A stretch of DNA of 64,000 bases from Mycolicibacterium diernhoferi (GCF_019456655.1 NZ_CP080332.1:1054001-1118000); one strand, 5' to 3'. Shown: positions 52,882 through 61,267, numbered from the stretch's first letter. Notes: a model not told the origin generated them from the letters alone. Made by a program: numbers and translations.

Positions 52882-53982
52882 TCAGGAAAGCGGGATGACG
52901 CCGCCCTCGCTGGCGAGGTCGCCGTGCACCTCGATGGACTCCGGTGCGGTGCCGGGCGGTACGTCGAAGGCGAAGGCAACGTCGACGGGCTGGCCCGGGT
53001 AGAGCACGGCCGAGATGCCGCCGAGGTAGAAGGTGCTCTCGGTCTCGGGGGTGTAGGTCTGTCCGCCGGCGGTGAGTATTTGCTGGTCGGCGAGGAACGT
53101 CGCGGGAAGTTCGCCGTTGTTGAGCAGGGTCAGGCGCACCACGACGAACTCACCGGTGGCCGACTTGGTGAGCAGCTCGTTCTCCACCGCAGACACCGTC
53201 GGGGTGACCTCGAAGCCATTGCTGGTGATGGTGACCTCACCGTCGACGACCTGCGCTCCGCCCCCGGTCGGGGTCTCTGCGGCGGCCGAGGACTGGTCGG
53301 CGGAATTCGTTGCGGGACCCGCCGTCCCAGTGACCTCGGAGGTCTCGTCTGCCCCGGTGGCCTCAGACGTGTCGGAGTCCGCGCCCCTGGACGTGAGCGC
53401 CCAGATGAGCACGCCGACCAGCACGACGACCAGGGCGCCGATGCCGATCAGGTAGACCTTGGCCGGGCGGCCGCCGGATTCGCCGGGCGCCGGCTCGGTC
53501 AGTGGGACGGTCGCGGTGGGCTGACCCGGCAGGGGCTCCTCGGGGGCCGGCGGCACGAACTGGGCGACATCGCTCTCCGGTGCGAGGCCCTCCGGGGCGA
53601 CCGGTTCCTCGACCGCAGCGGTCGGTTCCGGCGCCGGCGCGGTCTCGGATACGTCGACCGGTTCGGTGGGCTCGGCGGGCGCGGGCGCGGGCTCGGGGGA
53701 CTCGACCGACTCGGTGGGCTGGAAATCCTCGGCGGCCGGCTCGGGCTCGACAGGCTCGGGCTCCTCGGTGGGCGGCTCGGCCTTACCGGCCTCCTCCCAG
53801 GAGGGCATCTCCATGTCCTCCTCCGGCCACGGGGGCAATTCCGCAGGCCAGGCGGATGTTTCTGCGGTGGATTCCGGGGCGTCGGGGCGCTGGGCGGTCC
53901 ACTCCGCGCCGTCCCAATAGCGTTGACCACCGGATCCGTCGGGATCCGGGTACCAGCCGGCCGTGGTCGGCGGTGTCGTCAT
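52882..53982 (-). CDS. DUF2510 - transmembrane - DUF4352 protein
   Basis: Protein of 366 residues: an N-terminal DUF2510 motif (AGWYPDPDGSGGQRYWDGAE), a long Pro/Glu-rich acidic linker, a transmembrane helix (about 187-208, VYLIGIGALVVVLVGVLIWAL) and an external DUF4352-type immunoglobulin-like domain (EFVVVRLTLLNNGELPATFL). ATG 53982 has GGGAGGA about 8 bases upstream. Such proteins are common in actinobacterial envelopes; the DUF4352 part is usually a secreted or surface domain. Role unknown. Confidence 0.85.
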   Translation of the reverse strand: MTTPPTTAGWYPDPDGSGGQRYWDGAEWTAQRPDAPESTAETSAWPAELPPWPEEDMEMPSWEEAGKAEPPTEEPEPVEPEPAAEDFQPTESVESPEPAPAPAEPTEPVDVSETAPAPEPTAAVEEPVAPEGLAPESDVAQFVPPAPEEPLPGQPTATVPLTEPAPGESGGRPAKVYLIGIGALVVVLVGVLIWALTSRGADSDTSEATGADETSEVTGTAGPATNSADQSSAAAETPTGGGAQVVDGEVTITSNGFEVTPTVSAVENELLTKSATGEFVVVRLTLLNNGELPATFLADQQILTAGGQTYTPETESTFYLGGISAVLYPGQPVDVAFAFDVPPGTAPESIEVHGDLASEGGVIPLS

Positions 53983-54070
53983 GCGGGGTTTCCTCCCTAT
54001 GCGCGCCACCGGGGCGCTCTGACCTCGAAGAATAGTCCAGGCGCATGCACGCCGCGAGAGTATGGCCCGG

Positions 54071-54790
54071 TCAGCCGCCCATCAGCATGCGCCACTGATC
54101 AAGATTGCTGGCCCGGTAGACGTAGTTGGACCGCTTCACATCCGAGAGCGGCGCACTGGGCTCCGCCGAATACCAGTGACCTGGGAACACCGTCGGATCG
54201 CCGGACAGCTTCGACAGCGCCTGCAGGCTGTGGAACATCTCGTCGACGTTGCCACCCGGGAAATCGGTGCGCCCGCAGCCCTCCAGGAACAACGTGTCCC
54301 CGGCGACCAGTCGGCCGTCGAGCAGGAAGCACTGGCTGCCCGGGGTGTGCCCGGGGGTGTGCAGCAACTCGATCTCGATGTCGCCGACGTTGACCTTGTC
54401 GCCGTGCTGGTGCGAGCTCAGTTCGCTCATCGCGATCCCGGTGACTCGCGAAACCCATTCGGCCTCATGGGCGTTGACGTGCACCGGCACGCTGACCCGC
54501 TCCAGCAGCTCGGCCACCCCGGCCAGCGTGAAGCCCATCATGGTGCCGCCGACGTGGTCGGGGTGGTGGTGGCTGACCAGCACACCGGACAGTCGCATGC
54601 CGTCGGCTTCCAGCGTGTCGACGAGCTCGCCGGCCGCGTACGCCGGGTCGACGAGCATCGCGTCACCGGTCTCGCGGTCGCCGATCAGATAGGCGAAGTT
54701 GCGCATCTGCTGGGCGATCGGATCGCCGGCCGCGAAGTCACGGCCGGACAGCAACTGACGGAAATACAGGCGATCTTCTCCGGAAGACAT
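54071..54790 (-). CDS. MBL-fold hydrolase (glyoxalase II-like)
   Basis: Metallo-beta-lactamase fold protein of 239 residues with HHHPDH at 74-79, HTPGHTPGS, GDTLFLEGCGRTDFPGG and FPGHWY, so both metal sites are complete. This pattern fits hydroxyacylglutathione hydrolase-like enzymes; in mycobacteria, which use mycothiol, the thiol ester is likely a mycothiol derivative. It is the last gene of the HD - GlxA/AraC - DJ-1 run, after the small gene, with a 42-bp gap. Confidence 0.9.
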   Translation of the reverse strand: MSSGEDRLYFRQLLSGRDFAAGDPIAQQMRNFAYLIGDRETGDAMLVDPAYAAGELVDTLEADGMRLSGVLVSHHHPDHVGGTMMGFTLAGVAELLERVSVPVHVNAHEAEWVSRVTGIAMSELSSHQHGDKVNVGDIEIELLHTPGHTPGSQCFLLDGRLVAGDTLFLEGCGRTDFPGGNVDEMFHSLQALSKLSGDPTVFPGHWYSAEPSAPLSDVKRSNYVYRASNLDQWRMLMGG

Positions 54791-54832
54791 GGCGACACTC
54801 TATGGGGCGCGCTCGTGCGTCCATAACCGCAG

Positions 54833-55138
54833 TTACCGGCGGCGCACCCCGGAGACCGCCGAGCGGGGCAGCCGGCCGGCGCGGGAATGCCCGGCAAACC
54901 GGTCCCCGTCGAGGTGCACGTCGAACTCCAGATGCAGCCGCATCGGCCTGGTGATGGACTGCCGCCAGGTCACGTGCGCGCCATCGGCGACGATGTCGGA
55001 CAGCGCCACGGTTTCGTGCCTGCCCGCGGCGGATCCGCTGAGCAGCCCGTCGTGCTCGGTGAAGGTGTAGCGGACCTCCATCGATCCGATCGGTGTCTTG
55101 ATCCGGACGTCCCAGTCCCCGGTGATACCCATGCTCAC
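54833..55138 (-). CDS. Small conserved-looking hypothetical protein
   Basis: Protein of 101 residues with a compact beta-rich look (ITGDWDVRIKTPIGSMEVRY, then RQSITRPMRLHLEFDVHLDG). GTG 55138 overlaps the DJ-1 stop (GTGA); ATG 55132 is also in frame. The TPIGSMEVRYTF pattern recalls short proteins encoded beside glyoxalase II in mycobacteria. No catalytic motif. Coupled to the DJ-1 gene, so it probably belongs to the same operon. Confidence 0.75.
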   Translation of the reverse strand: MSMGITGDWDVRIKTPIGSMEVRYTFTEHDGLLSGSAAGRHETVALSDIVADGAHVTWRQSITRPMRLHLEFDVHLDGDRFAGHSRAGRLPRSAVSGVRRR

Positions 55139-55797
55139 CAGGCCTGCGGGGCACGGCCGGTGTTCGTCCACACCGTGCCGCGCCGTTCGAAGGCGAACAT
55201 CTGCTCGACGGCCAGCGCGATCCGCGGCCCGTAGCCGCGGTGCAGCAGATACAGGGCCAGATCCAGCCCCGAGGTCACCCCGCCCGCGCTGATCAGATCG
55301 CCGTCGTCGACAACCCGGGCGGGCACCGGGACGGCGCCGGTCGCCTCCAGCACGTCGACCCCGAGGTGATGGGTGGTGGCATGCCGGCCCTCGATCAACC
55401 CGGCCATCGCCAACGCCAGCGACCCGCCGCACACCGTGGCGACCGTGACGGCCGGGTTGTCCAGTGCGGTGCGGATCAACGGCACGGCATCGGTGTCGCC
55501 GAAGCGGGCCAACAGCACCGGGATGGTCGCCACCGCGTCGGGGTCCCCCTCCATCGGGCCGACGGCCCCGGGCACGATCACGAAGCCGGGCCGGGACGGA
55601 TCGAGGGTGGCGGTGGCGTGCAGGGTCAGTCCGCGGGAGCCGCTGACCACGGCGCGGGGCCCCTCGGCGGAGACGAGTTCGACGGTGAGTTCACCGCCGA
55701 GGTAATCGCTTCCGGCGACCAGGACTTCGTAGGGGGCGATGACGTCGAGCGGGTCGAACCCGTCGAACAACACGATCTGTGCGTACATGGCTTTCAT
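55135..55797 (-). CDS. DJ-1/PfpI family protein (isonitrile-hydratase-like)
   Basis: Flavodoxin-like glutamine-amidotransferase-class protein of 220 residues. The nucleophile elbow VATVCGGSLALA carries Cys123, and SAGGVTSGLDLALYL is the typical GlxA/isonitrile hydratase C-terminal block. It closely resembles the sensor half of the neighbouring GlxA regulator, so one likely arose from the other. Starts: ATG 55797 or 55788. Hydrolysis of a nitrile-like or isonitrile group is an expectation from the family only. Confidence 0.85.
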   Translation of the reverse strand: MKAMYAQIVLFDGFDPLDVIAPYEVLVAGSDYLGGELTVELVSAEGPRAVVSGSRGLTLHATATLDPSRPGFVIVPGAVGPMEGDPDAVATIPVLLARFGDTDAVPLIRTALDNPAVTVATVCGGSLALAMAGLIEGRHATTHHLGVDVLEATGAVPVPARVVDDGDLISAGGVTSGLDLALYLLHRGYGPRIALAVEQMFAFERRGTVWTNTGRAPQAW

Positions 55798-55823
55798 CGT
55801 GGTGGGCCGAGAGTGTTTCGGGC

Positions 55824-55860
55824 AGTGGCTGACGAGTCACGCTGCGCCACGATCTGGCCA
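55824..55860. promoter_or_regulatory. Candidate GlxA-regulator operator upstream of DJ-1
   Basis: GTGGCTGACG (55824-55833), 17 bp, then ATCTGGCCAC (55851-55860). The second half and the geometry match the perfect repeat at 57531-57567; the first half matches at 5 of 10. It is 27 bp upstream of the DJ-1 start. Confidence 0.5.
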
Positions 55861-55863
55861 CGC

Positions 55864-56826
55864 TCAGCCCGCCTGCTTCTCCCGAAATGTGTTGCGGTAG
55901 CTCTGCGGAGCGACCCCGCTGAGCCGGCGGAACTGCTCTCGGAAGTTGGCCGGTGAACTGAATCCCACGGTGCGGCCGATCCTTTCGACGCCGTGGGCGG
56001 AGTGTTCGAGAAGTTCCTGGGCGTGCCGGACACGCACCCCGTTGACCCACTGCATCGGGGTCTGGCCGACCTCGGCCTGGAAGCGTCGGCTCAGGGTCCG
56101 CACGCTCATCGCGGCGTGGTTGGCGATATCGGTCAGGGTGAGGTCGCGGTGGGCGTTGCGCTCGATCCAGGCCAGTACCGCGTCCAGTTCGGTTGCGGCG
56201 CCGATGGTGTTGGCCGGCAGGGTGTTCCGGACGATGAACTGGGCCTGTCCGCCGCTGCGGTGCAGGGGTGCCACCGCGAGGCGGGCGGAGGTCGCCGCGG
56301 CGGCGGCCCCGTGGTCCTGCGCCACCATGTGCAGGCACAGATCCAGCCCGGCCGACGCGCCGGCCGAGCTGAGGATCTGGCCTTCGTCGATGTAGAGCAC
56401 GTCGGGGTCGAGGTCGACATCGGGATAGGTGACGCGGAACAGATCGGCGGCCATCCAGTGCGTGGTGGCGCGCAGCCCGTCGAGCAGGCCGGCCGCGGCC
56501 AGCACGAAGGCACCGGTGCAGATCGACGCGATGCGGGCACCCGCGATGTGCGCTGCGCGCAGCGCGTCGAGCACCTCGGGGGACACCTCGGCGACGGCGT
56601 CGTTGCGGCCGGGCACGATGACGGTGTCGGCGCCGGCCAGCGCATCCAGGCCGTGATCGGTGCCGATGCGCAGCGGCCCGGCCGGCACCAGCGGTTCGGT
56701 GCCGCACACCAGCAGCCGGTAGCCCGGCGTGCCGTCGGGCAGGGTCGCCCGGCCGAACACCTCGACCGGGACACTCAGGTCGAACGCGATCACGTCGTCC
56801 AACGCCAGGATCGCCACCGTGCGCAT
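55864..56826 (-). CDS. GlxA-family regulator (DJ-1/PfpI sensor plus AraC DNA-binding domain)
   Basis: Transcription regulator of 320 residues. The N-terminal DJ-1/PfpI-like domain has the elbow IASICTGAFVLA, with a Cys, but in GlxA proteins this domain senses and does not catalyse. The C-terminal AraC/XylS domain has two helix-turn-helix units (LTLTDIANHAAMSVRTLSRR and RIGRTVGFSSPANFREQF). It lies between its likely target genes: the HD gene upstream and the DJ-1 gene downstream. It probably binds the GTGGCCAGAT-type repeats at both promoters. Confidence 0.92.
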   Translation of the reverse strand: MRTVAILALDDVIAFDLSVPVEVFGRATLPDGTPGYRLLVCGTEPLVPAGPLRIGTDHGLDALAGADTVIVPGRNDAVAEVSPEVLDALRAAHIAGARIASICTGAFVLAAAGLLDGLRATTHWMAADLFRVTYPDVDLDPDVLYIDEGQILSSAGASAGLDLCLHMVAQDHGAAAAATSARLAVAPLHRSGGQAQFIVRNTLPANTIGAATELDAVLAWIERNAHRDLTLTDIANHAAMSVRTLSRRFQAEVGQTPMQWVNGVRVRHAQELLEHSAHGVERIGRTVGFSSPANFREQFRRLSGVAPQSYRNTFREKQAG

Positions 56827-56835
56827 GGGCGGACC

Positions 56836-57495
56836 CTAACAGCGGTGCTCGGCGGTGGTCGGCCGATCGCCCCACGGTGCCGCGCGCACCATCTCCGGGA
56901 AGGTCACCGACGGGCCGTTGATGACCTGGTGCACGTGCGCCGGGAACGAGAACGGCGGGGCCTTGTCCGGGTCGGCCAGCGTGCCGCGGGCGATCTCCTC
57001 GGCGATGGCGAAACCGAGGTCGTGGCGGGGCCAGGCCGCGTGCACCCGGTCGGCGAACCCGGCCGGCAGGGCGTCCGCGCCGAAGCCGTTGATGTCCAGG
57101 GAGATGCCGGCGAAGGACACCGCCTGGACCGGGCCGAAGCGGTGTGCCAGCCCGACGCTGGTGTGCAGGGCGATGGCCTGCCACACCGGGGCGCTGCGGT
57201 CCTCGGTCATCCCGTGCTCGCTCAGGAACCGGGTTGCGGCGTCGGCGCCGTCGACCTCGAAGCGCTGGTGGCCGCCGCCGTATTCGGTCAGGCCCAGGTC
57301 GTGCAGCAGGCAGGCCAGAAACACCAGCTCCTCGTCGTAGGCGATGCGCTGGGCGCCGGCGAGTTCGCGGGCGAACAGATAACTGCGGACGCAGTGGTTG
57401 GTGAGGAAGGTGGGGGAGACCGTCACCGCCAATTGCATTGCCGCCGAGCAGATGTCGGTGTCCGGGAGGTTCCAGGCCGTGGTGTCGATGTCCAT
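56836..57495 (-). CDS. HD-domain hydrolase (cyanamide hydratase-like)
   Basis: Protein of 219 residues with the metal motifs LLHDLGLTE (HD) and VSPTFLTNHCVRSYLFA (first His), plus AIALHTSVGLAH and WPRHDLGFA. The layout NHxxR...HD...H fits the fungal and bacterial cyanamide hydratase subgroup of HD proteins. ATG 57495. First gene of the HD - GlxA/AraC - DJ-1 - small protein - MBL run; only 9 bp separate it from the regulator. Confidence 0.85.
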   Translation of the reverse strand: MDIDTTAWNLPDTDICSAAMQLAVTVSPTFLTNHCVRSYLFARELAGAQRIAYDEELVFLACLLHDLGLTEYGGGHQRFEVDGADAATRFLSEHGMTEDRSAPVWQAIALHTSVGLAHRFGPVQAVSFAGISLDINGFGADALPAGFADRVHAAWPRHDLGFAIAEEIARGTLADPDKAPPFSFPAHVHQVINGPSVTFPEMVRAAPWGDRPTTAEHRC

Positions 57496-57530
57496 GTCGT
57501 CATGGTGCTCGGCCTGCGGTGACCGCGATA

Positions 57531-57567
57531 GTGGCCAGATGGCCATCCTCCGCTGAAATCTGGCCAC
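57531..57567. promoter_or_regulatory. Perfect inverted repeat GTGGCCAGAT-N17-ATCTGGCCAC
   Basis: The arms 57531-57540 and 57558-57567 are perfectly complementary and 17 bp apart, 36 bp upstream of the HD gene start. The 27-bp centre-to-centre distance is repeated at 55824-55860. Within the spacer GGCCATC repeats part of the arm. This is the best candidate for the GlxA/AraC regulator operator. Confidence 0.55.
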
Positions 57568-57667
57568 GGCGGCGTCGTCGCTGGTGGAAAAACCGCACGA
57601 AATCGCGTGTTTAACCGCACACCGAAAAAAGTCGCATGCCAGATGCAGGATTTGTAGCGTCATCGCC

Positions 57668-58114
57668 ATGCAACTCACCCGGTTCACCGATCTGGGGCTG
57701 CGCACCATGATGCTGCTGGCCGCGGGTGATGCGGCCGACCGCCGCATCACCACCCGCACCATCGCCGTCGGCGCGAGCGCATCCGAGCATCACATCGCCA
57801 AAGCCGTGGCGCGTCTTGTCGAACTGGGCATGGTCAACGCCCGCCGTGGCCGGGTGGGCGGGCTCTCGCTGACCGAAGACGGTCGCACGGTGTCGGTGGG
57901 CTGGCTGGTGCGCCGGCTGGAAGGGGACGCCGAAGTCATCGACTGCGACGGCGGCAGCCCGTGCCCGCTGATCGCCGGGTGCCGGCTGCGCCGGGTGCTC
58001 GCCGAGGCCAAGGAGGCCTTCTACCGCGCACTGGACAACCACACCCTCGAAGACCTGGCCGGCAGCGGCTTGCTGCCGGTCGTGACCATCCCGCTGGAAA
58101 GGACCACCACATGA
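57668..58114 (+). CDS. nsrR: Rrf2-family nitric oxide sensor NsrR
   Basis: Rrf2-type regulator of 148 residues with an N-terminal winged helix (IAKAVARLVELGMVNARRGRVG) and three Cys residues, C93-x5-C99-x5-C105 (DCDGGSPCPLIAGC), the ligands of a [4Fe-4S] cluster in NsrR. Nitric oxide destroys the cluster and relieves repression. It starts the nsrR-hmp pair, and its stop overlaps the hmp start by 4 bp, so it controls its own operon. Confidence 0.92.
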   Translation: MQLTRFTDLGLRTMMLLAAGDAADRRITTRTIAVGASASEHHIAKAVARLVELGMVNARRGRVGGLSLTEDGRTVSVGWLVRRLEGDAEVIDCDGGSPCPLIAGCRLRRVLAEAKEAFYRALDNHTLEDLAGSGLLPVVTIPLERTTT

Positions 58115-59274
58115 CCGTCGTCGCTGCCCCCGAGGAACTGCAGCCCGCCCACGCCGAGATCGTCACGGCCACGCTGCCCTTGATCGGGGCCAACATCGAT
58201 GCGATCACCCGGGCCTTCTACCGGCGGCTCTTCGATGCCCACCCGGCGCTGATCCGCAACCTGTTCAACCGGGGCAACCAGGCCCAGGGTGCCCAGCAGC
58301 GTGCCCTGGCCGCGTCGATCGCGACGTTCGCGACCCACCTGGTGAACCCCGACCTGCCGCACCCGGCCGAACTGCTGTCCCGGATCGGGCACAAGCACGC
58401 CTCGCTGGGGGTGACCGCCGAGCAGTACCCGATCGTGCACGAGCACCTGTTCGCAGGGATCGTCGAGGTGCTCGGCGCCGACACCGTCACCGCCGAGGTG
58501 GCCGAGGCCTGGGACCGGGTCTACTGGATCATGGCGCAGACGCTGATCGACCTGGAACACGCGCTCTACGCCGAGGCCGGGGTGCCCGACGGGGATGTCT
58601 ACCGTCGCGCGCAGGTGAGCGCCCGGGTCGACGACCCGTCCGGGGCGGTGCTGGTGACGGTCACCGGCGTGGACGCCGATTTCGGTGCGGGACAATACGT
58701 TTCGGTGGGCGTGACGCTGCCGGACGGGGCCCGTCAGCTGCGGCAGTACAGCCTGGTCAACAAGGGTGGCACCGGTGAGCTGACGTTCGCGGTCAAGCCC
58801 GCCGGCGAGGTGTCGGAGTGGATCCGGGACAACCTGCGGGTCGGCGATCAGCTCGACATCACGCTGCCGTTCGGTGATCTGCCCGCCCCGGCGCCGGGTG
58901 TCCCGCTGGTGCTCATCTCGGCCGGTATCGGAATCACCCCGATGATCTCGATCCTGGAGACGCTGGACGCCGACGCCCGGGTGCAGGTGCTGCACGCCGA
59001 CCGCAGCAGCCAGGCCCACCCGTTGCGGGAGCGTCAGCGCGAACTGCTGGCCGACCTGCCCCACGCGACGCTGGACGTCTGGTACGAGGACGGCGGTGAC
59101 GGTGCCCACCCCGGGTTCCTGACCCTGGACGGGATCGTGCTGCCGGCCGACGCCGAGGTGTACCTGTGCGGCGCGGACGGCTTCGTGCGGGCGGTGCGGG
59201 ACCAGCTGCTGGCCCGTGGCGTGACCCGGGTGCACTGCGAGCTGTTCAGCCCCAACGACTGGCTGCTGTCCTAG
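58111..59274 (+). CDS. hmp: Flavohemoglobin (nitric oxide dioxygenase)
   Basis: Protein of 387 residues with an N-terminal globin domain (about 1-140: distal-side AFYRRLF with Tyr, the Gln region NQAQGAQQRAL, and the proximal-region YPIVHEHLF), an FAD domain (RQYSLVNKGGTGELTFAVK) and an NAD domain (AGIGITPMISIL). This is the complete three-domain form that oxidises nitric oxide to nitrate. ATG 58111 overlaps nsrR, and the adjacency with nsrR confirms the role. Confidence 0.95.
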   Translation: MTVVAAPEELQPAHAEIVTATLPLIGANIDAITRAFYRRLFDAHPALIRNLFNRGNQAQGAQQRALAASIATFATHLVNPDLPHPAELLSRIGHKHASLGVTAEQYPIVHEHLFAGIVEVLGADTVTAEVAEAWDRVYWIMAQTLIDLEHALYAEAGVPDGDVYRRAQVSARVDDPSGAVLVTVTGVDADFGAGQYVSVGVTLPDGARQLRQYSLVNKGGTGELTFAVKPAGEVSEWIRDNLRVGDQLDITLPFGDLPAPAPGVPLVLISAGIGITPMISILETLDADARVQVLHADRSSQAHPLRERQRELLADLPHATLDVWYEDGGDGAHPGFLTLDGIVLPADAEVYLCGADGFVRAVRDQLLARGVTRVHCELFSPNDWLLS

Positions 59275-59287
59275 TTCGCAGCGCGAT

Positions 59288-59335
59288 ACTGAACCCACGT
59301 AGGTCCGGACAGCTGGACGCCTACGTGGGTTCAGT
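59288..59335. terminator. Perfect 16-bp inverted repeat after hmp
   Basis: The arms 59288-59303 and 59320-59335 are perfectly complementary with a 16-base loop, starting 14 bp after the hmp stop. It is a likely terminator; its arms end on ACTGAACCCA/TGGGTTCAGT. Confidence 0.65.
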
Positions 59336-59409
59336 CGCATGTGCCGGCAGTTATCCACAGGGCGGCTGCGATGTCCGGCTCTGTCGGTCGGGGGTGCCAG
59401 CATCCGGCC

Positions 59410-59775
59410 ATGGGGGTTGTGATCGGCAGTGAGGCATTGGCCGCGGGCAGGGTGACCCGGCACGGGTTGCGGACGCGCTACACGCGGCTCTTCCCGGACG
59501 TGTACGGCCCGGCGAACCCCTCGGTCTGGGATAAGGCGCGCGCGGCGTGGCTCTGGTCGGGCAGGCGCGGGGTCGTCGCGGGTGTGGCGGCATCAGCGCT
59601 GCACCATGCGAAATGGGTCGATGACGACGTCCCGATCGAACTGCTGTGGCGCAACACCCATCCGCCCGCGGGCTTGATCGTCCGCAATGAGGGCTACACC
59701 GCTGAGGACGGTGACGCCGACGCGGTGGGGCGGGTCGCGACCGCCTTGTTCAGGCGTGGGTGGCGTGCCGCGTAG
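59410..59775 (+). pseudogene. Truncated AbiEi/DUF559-type protein
   Basis: A 121-residue frame whose N-terminal part (IGSEALAAGRVTRHGLRTRY, SGRRGVVAGVAASALHHAKW) matches the start of mycobacterial DUF559/AbiEi-like proteins, which are normally about 280-300 residues. The frame ends early: after VRNEGYTAEDGD the text becomes VGRVATALFRRGWRAA and stops, where the family usually goes on to a TxxRTAxDLGR element and a nuclease-like C-terminal half. The C-terminal part is missing, so this looks like a remnant. ATG 59410 starts it. Confidence 0.6.
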
Positions 59776-59925
59776 ACGTGGTTTCAGTCTGGTGGGGGAT
59801 CGGGCTCGCTGGGCTGAAGTCAGGTAGTGCTGGGGCACGAACCGTCGACCTGGCTTCAGTCTGGGCGGCGCGGAGGCGTGCGGGAGCCCGAAAAAGGCCC
59901 CAAAACCGGCCAACTACCAGGCGTT

Positions 59926-59955
59926 TTGGCTCCACCGACGCCGGGAATGTACCCT
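59926..59955 (+). promoter_or_regulatory. Candidate promoter of the tRNA-Thr/tRNA-Met/rpmG-had block
   Basis: TTGGCT (59926-59931) and TACCCT (59950-59955), 18 bp apart, with TG just before the -10. The predicted start would be about 25 bp upstream of tRNA-Thr. Confidence 0.5.
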
Positions 59956-59986
59956 CTTTAAGGCCCTACGGCCGAAGGTAGTGCAG

Positions 59987-60059
59987 GCCCCCTTAGCTCA
60001 GTCGGTAGAGCGTTTCCATGGTAAGGAAAAGGTCAACGGTTCGATTCCGTTAGGGGGCT
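59987..60059 (+). tRNA. thrT: tRNA-Thr (GGT)
   Basis: 73 bases with a 7-bp acceptor stem GCCCCCT/AGGGGGC, D-arm TAGCTC, anticodon loop ATGGTAA with anticodon GGT, and T-arm GGTTCGATTCC. No CCA encoded. Confidence 0.95.
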
Positions 60060-60096
60060 CGGTAGACGCCCGGCGGCTCCCGCCCGCGTCGATCGG

Positions 60097-60170
60097 GGCG
60101 GTGTAGCTCAGCTGGTTAGAGCGCACGACTCATAATCGTGAGGTCGGGGGATCGAGTCCCCCCACCGCTA
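60097..60170 (+). tRNA. metT: tRNA-Met (CAT)
   Basis: 74 bases with acceptor stem GGCGGTG/CACCGCT (one G-T wobble), anticodon stem ACGACT...CGT with loop centre CAT, and a T-arm GGGATCGAGTCCC. The first acceptor pair is not the mismatch typical of initiator tRNA, so it is an elongator. Confidence 0.93.
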
Positions 60171-60197
60171 CAGGTAGAACAACGAGAGGCAAGAGAC

Positions 60198-60365
60198 GTG
60201 GCGTCGAGTACCGACGTACGGCCGAAGATCACTTTGGCCTGCGAGGTGTGCAAGCACCGTAACTACATCACCAAGAAGAACCGGCGGAACGATCCCGATC
60301 GCCTGGAGATCAAGAAGTTCTGCCCGAACTGCGGTCACCACCAGCCCCACAAAGAGTCGCGTTAA
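60198..60365 (+). CDS. rpmG: 50S ribosomal protein L33 (zinc-binding type)
   Basis: Ribosomal protein of 55 residues starting at GTG 60198 and carrying two Cys pairs ([12 protein letters not shown] and FCPNCGHH), the zinc-binding C+ form. It directly precedes hadA by 9 bp, as in M. tuberculosis, where the same gene order is known. Confidence 0.95.
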   Translation: MASSTDVRPKITLACEVCKHRNYITKKNRRNDPDRLEIKKFCPNCGHHQPHKESR

Positions 60366-60374
60366 CTCTTAGTC

Positions 60375-60851
60375 GTGACTCTGTCGGAGAAGATCGTCGG
60401 GAGGCATTTCCGGTATTCCGACGCCTACGAGGTCGGTCGCGAGAAGATCCGCGAACACGCCCTCGCCGTCAAGAACGACGATGCGTTCTACTTCGATGAG
60501 GCTGTCGCCGCCGAGCTCGGGCATGACTCGCTGCCGGCGCCGCTGACGTTCATCTGCATCTTCGGTTACACGGCTCAGTTGGCTTTCTTCGAAGACGCGG
60601 GAATCAGCATCAAGGACGCTCAGATCGTCCAGGTGGATCAGGCGCTGAAATTCCTACGGCCCATCCGGGCCGGCGACAAATTGTATTGCGACGTCTACGT
60701 GGACTCGGTCCGGCAGGCGCACGGCACCGACATCATCGTCACCAAGAACATCATCACCAATGACAGCGGTGACATCGTTCAGGAGGCCTACACGACCCTC
60801 GCGGGGCGTTCAGGCGACGGAGAAGAGGGTTTTTCAGATGGCACTGCGTGA
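60375..60851 (+). CDS. hadA: (3R)-hydroxyacyl-ACP dehydratase subunit HadA
   Basis: Substrate-binding subunit of the FAS-II dehydratase, 158 residues, hot-dog fold. It has GHDSLPAPLTFICIFG and VDQALKFLRPIRAGD. HadA pairs with HadB to dehydrate long acyl chains during mycolic acid synthesis. GTG 60375. It overlaps hadB by 14 bp. Confidence 0.95.
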   Translation: MTLSEKIVGRHFRYSDAYEVGREKIREHALAVKNDDAFYFDEAVAAELGHDSLPAPLTFICIFGYTAQLAFFEDAGISIKDAQIVQVDQALKFLRPIRAGDKLYCDVYVDSVRQAHGTDIIVTKNIITNDSGDIVQEAYTTLAGRSGDGEEGFSDGTA

Positions 60852-61266
60852 ATTCAGTTCGGTCAGCGTCGGCGACACCCTTCCCGAGAAGGTGATCCCG
60901 CTGACCCGCCAGGACCTGGTGAACTACGCCGGCGTGTCCGGCGATTTGAACCCGATCCACTGGGACGACGAGATCGCCAAGCAGGTCGGTCTGGACACCG
61001 CCATCGCGCACGGCATGCTCACCATGGGCCTCGGTGGCGGCTACGTCACCTCCTGGGTGGGTGACCCGGCCGCGGTGACCGAGTACAACGTGCGGTTCAC
61101 CGCTGTGGTGCCGGTCCCCAACGACGGTGTGGGCGCCGAGATCGTGTTCAACGGCCGGGTGAAGTCCGTCGACCCGGAGGCCAAGTCCGTGACGATCGCC
61201 ATCTCCGCGACCACCGGCGGGAAGAAGATCTTCGGCCGCGCCATCGCGACCGCGAAGTTGGCCTGA
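60838..61266 (+). CDS. hadB: (3R)-hydroxyacyl-ACP dehydratase catalytic subunit HadB
   Basis: Catalytic subunit of 142 residues, with the hydratase-2 motif GVSGDLNPIHWDD giving the catalytic Asp36 and His41, then AHGMLTMGLGGGYV. It serves both HadAB and HadBC. The length equals that of M. tuberculosis HadB. ATG 60838 is inside hadA, showing coupling. Confidence 0.96.
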   Translation: MALREFSSVSVGDTLPEKVIPLTRQDLVNYAGVSGDLNPIHWDDEIAKQVGLDTAIAHGMLTMGLGGGYVTSWVGDPAAVTEYNVRFTAVVPVPNDGVGAEIVFNGRVKSVDPEAKSVTIAISATTGGKKIFGRAIATAKLA

Positions 61267-61267
61267 T

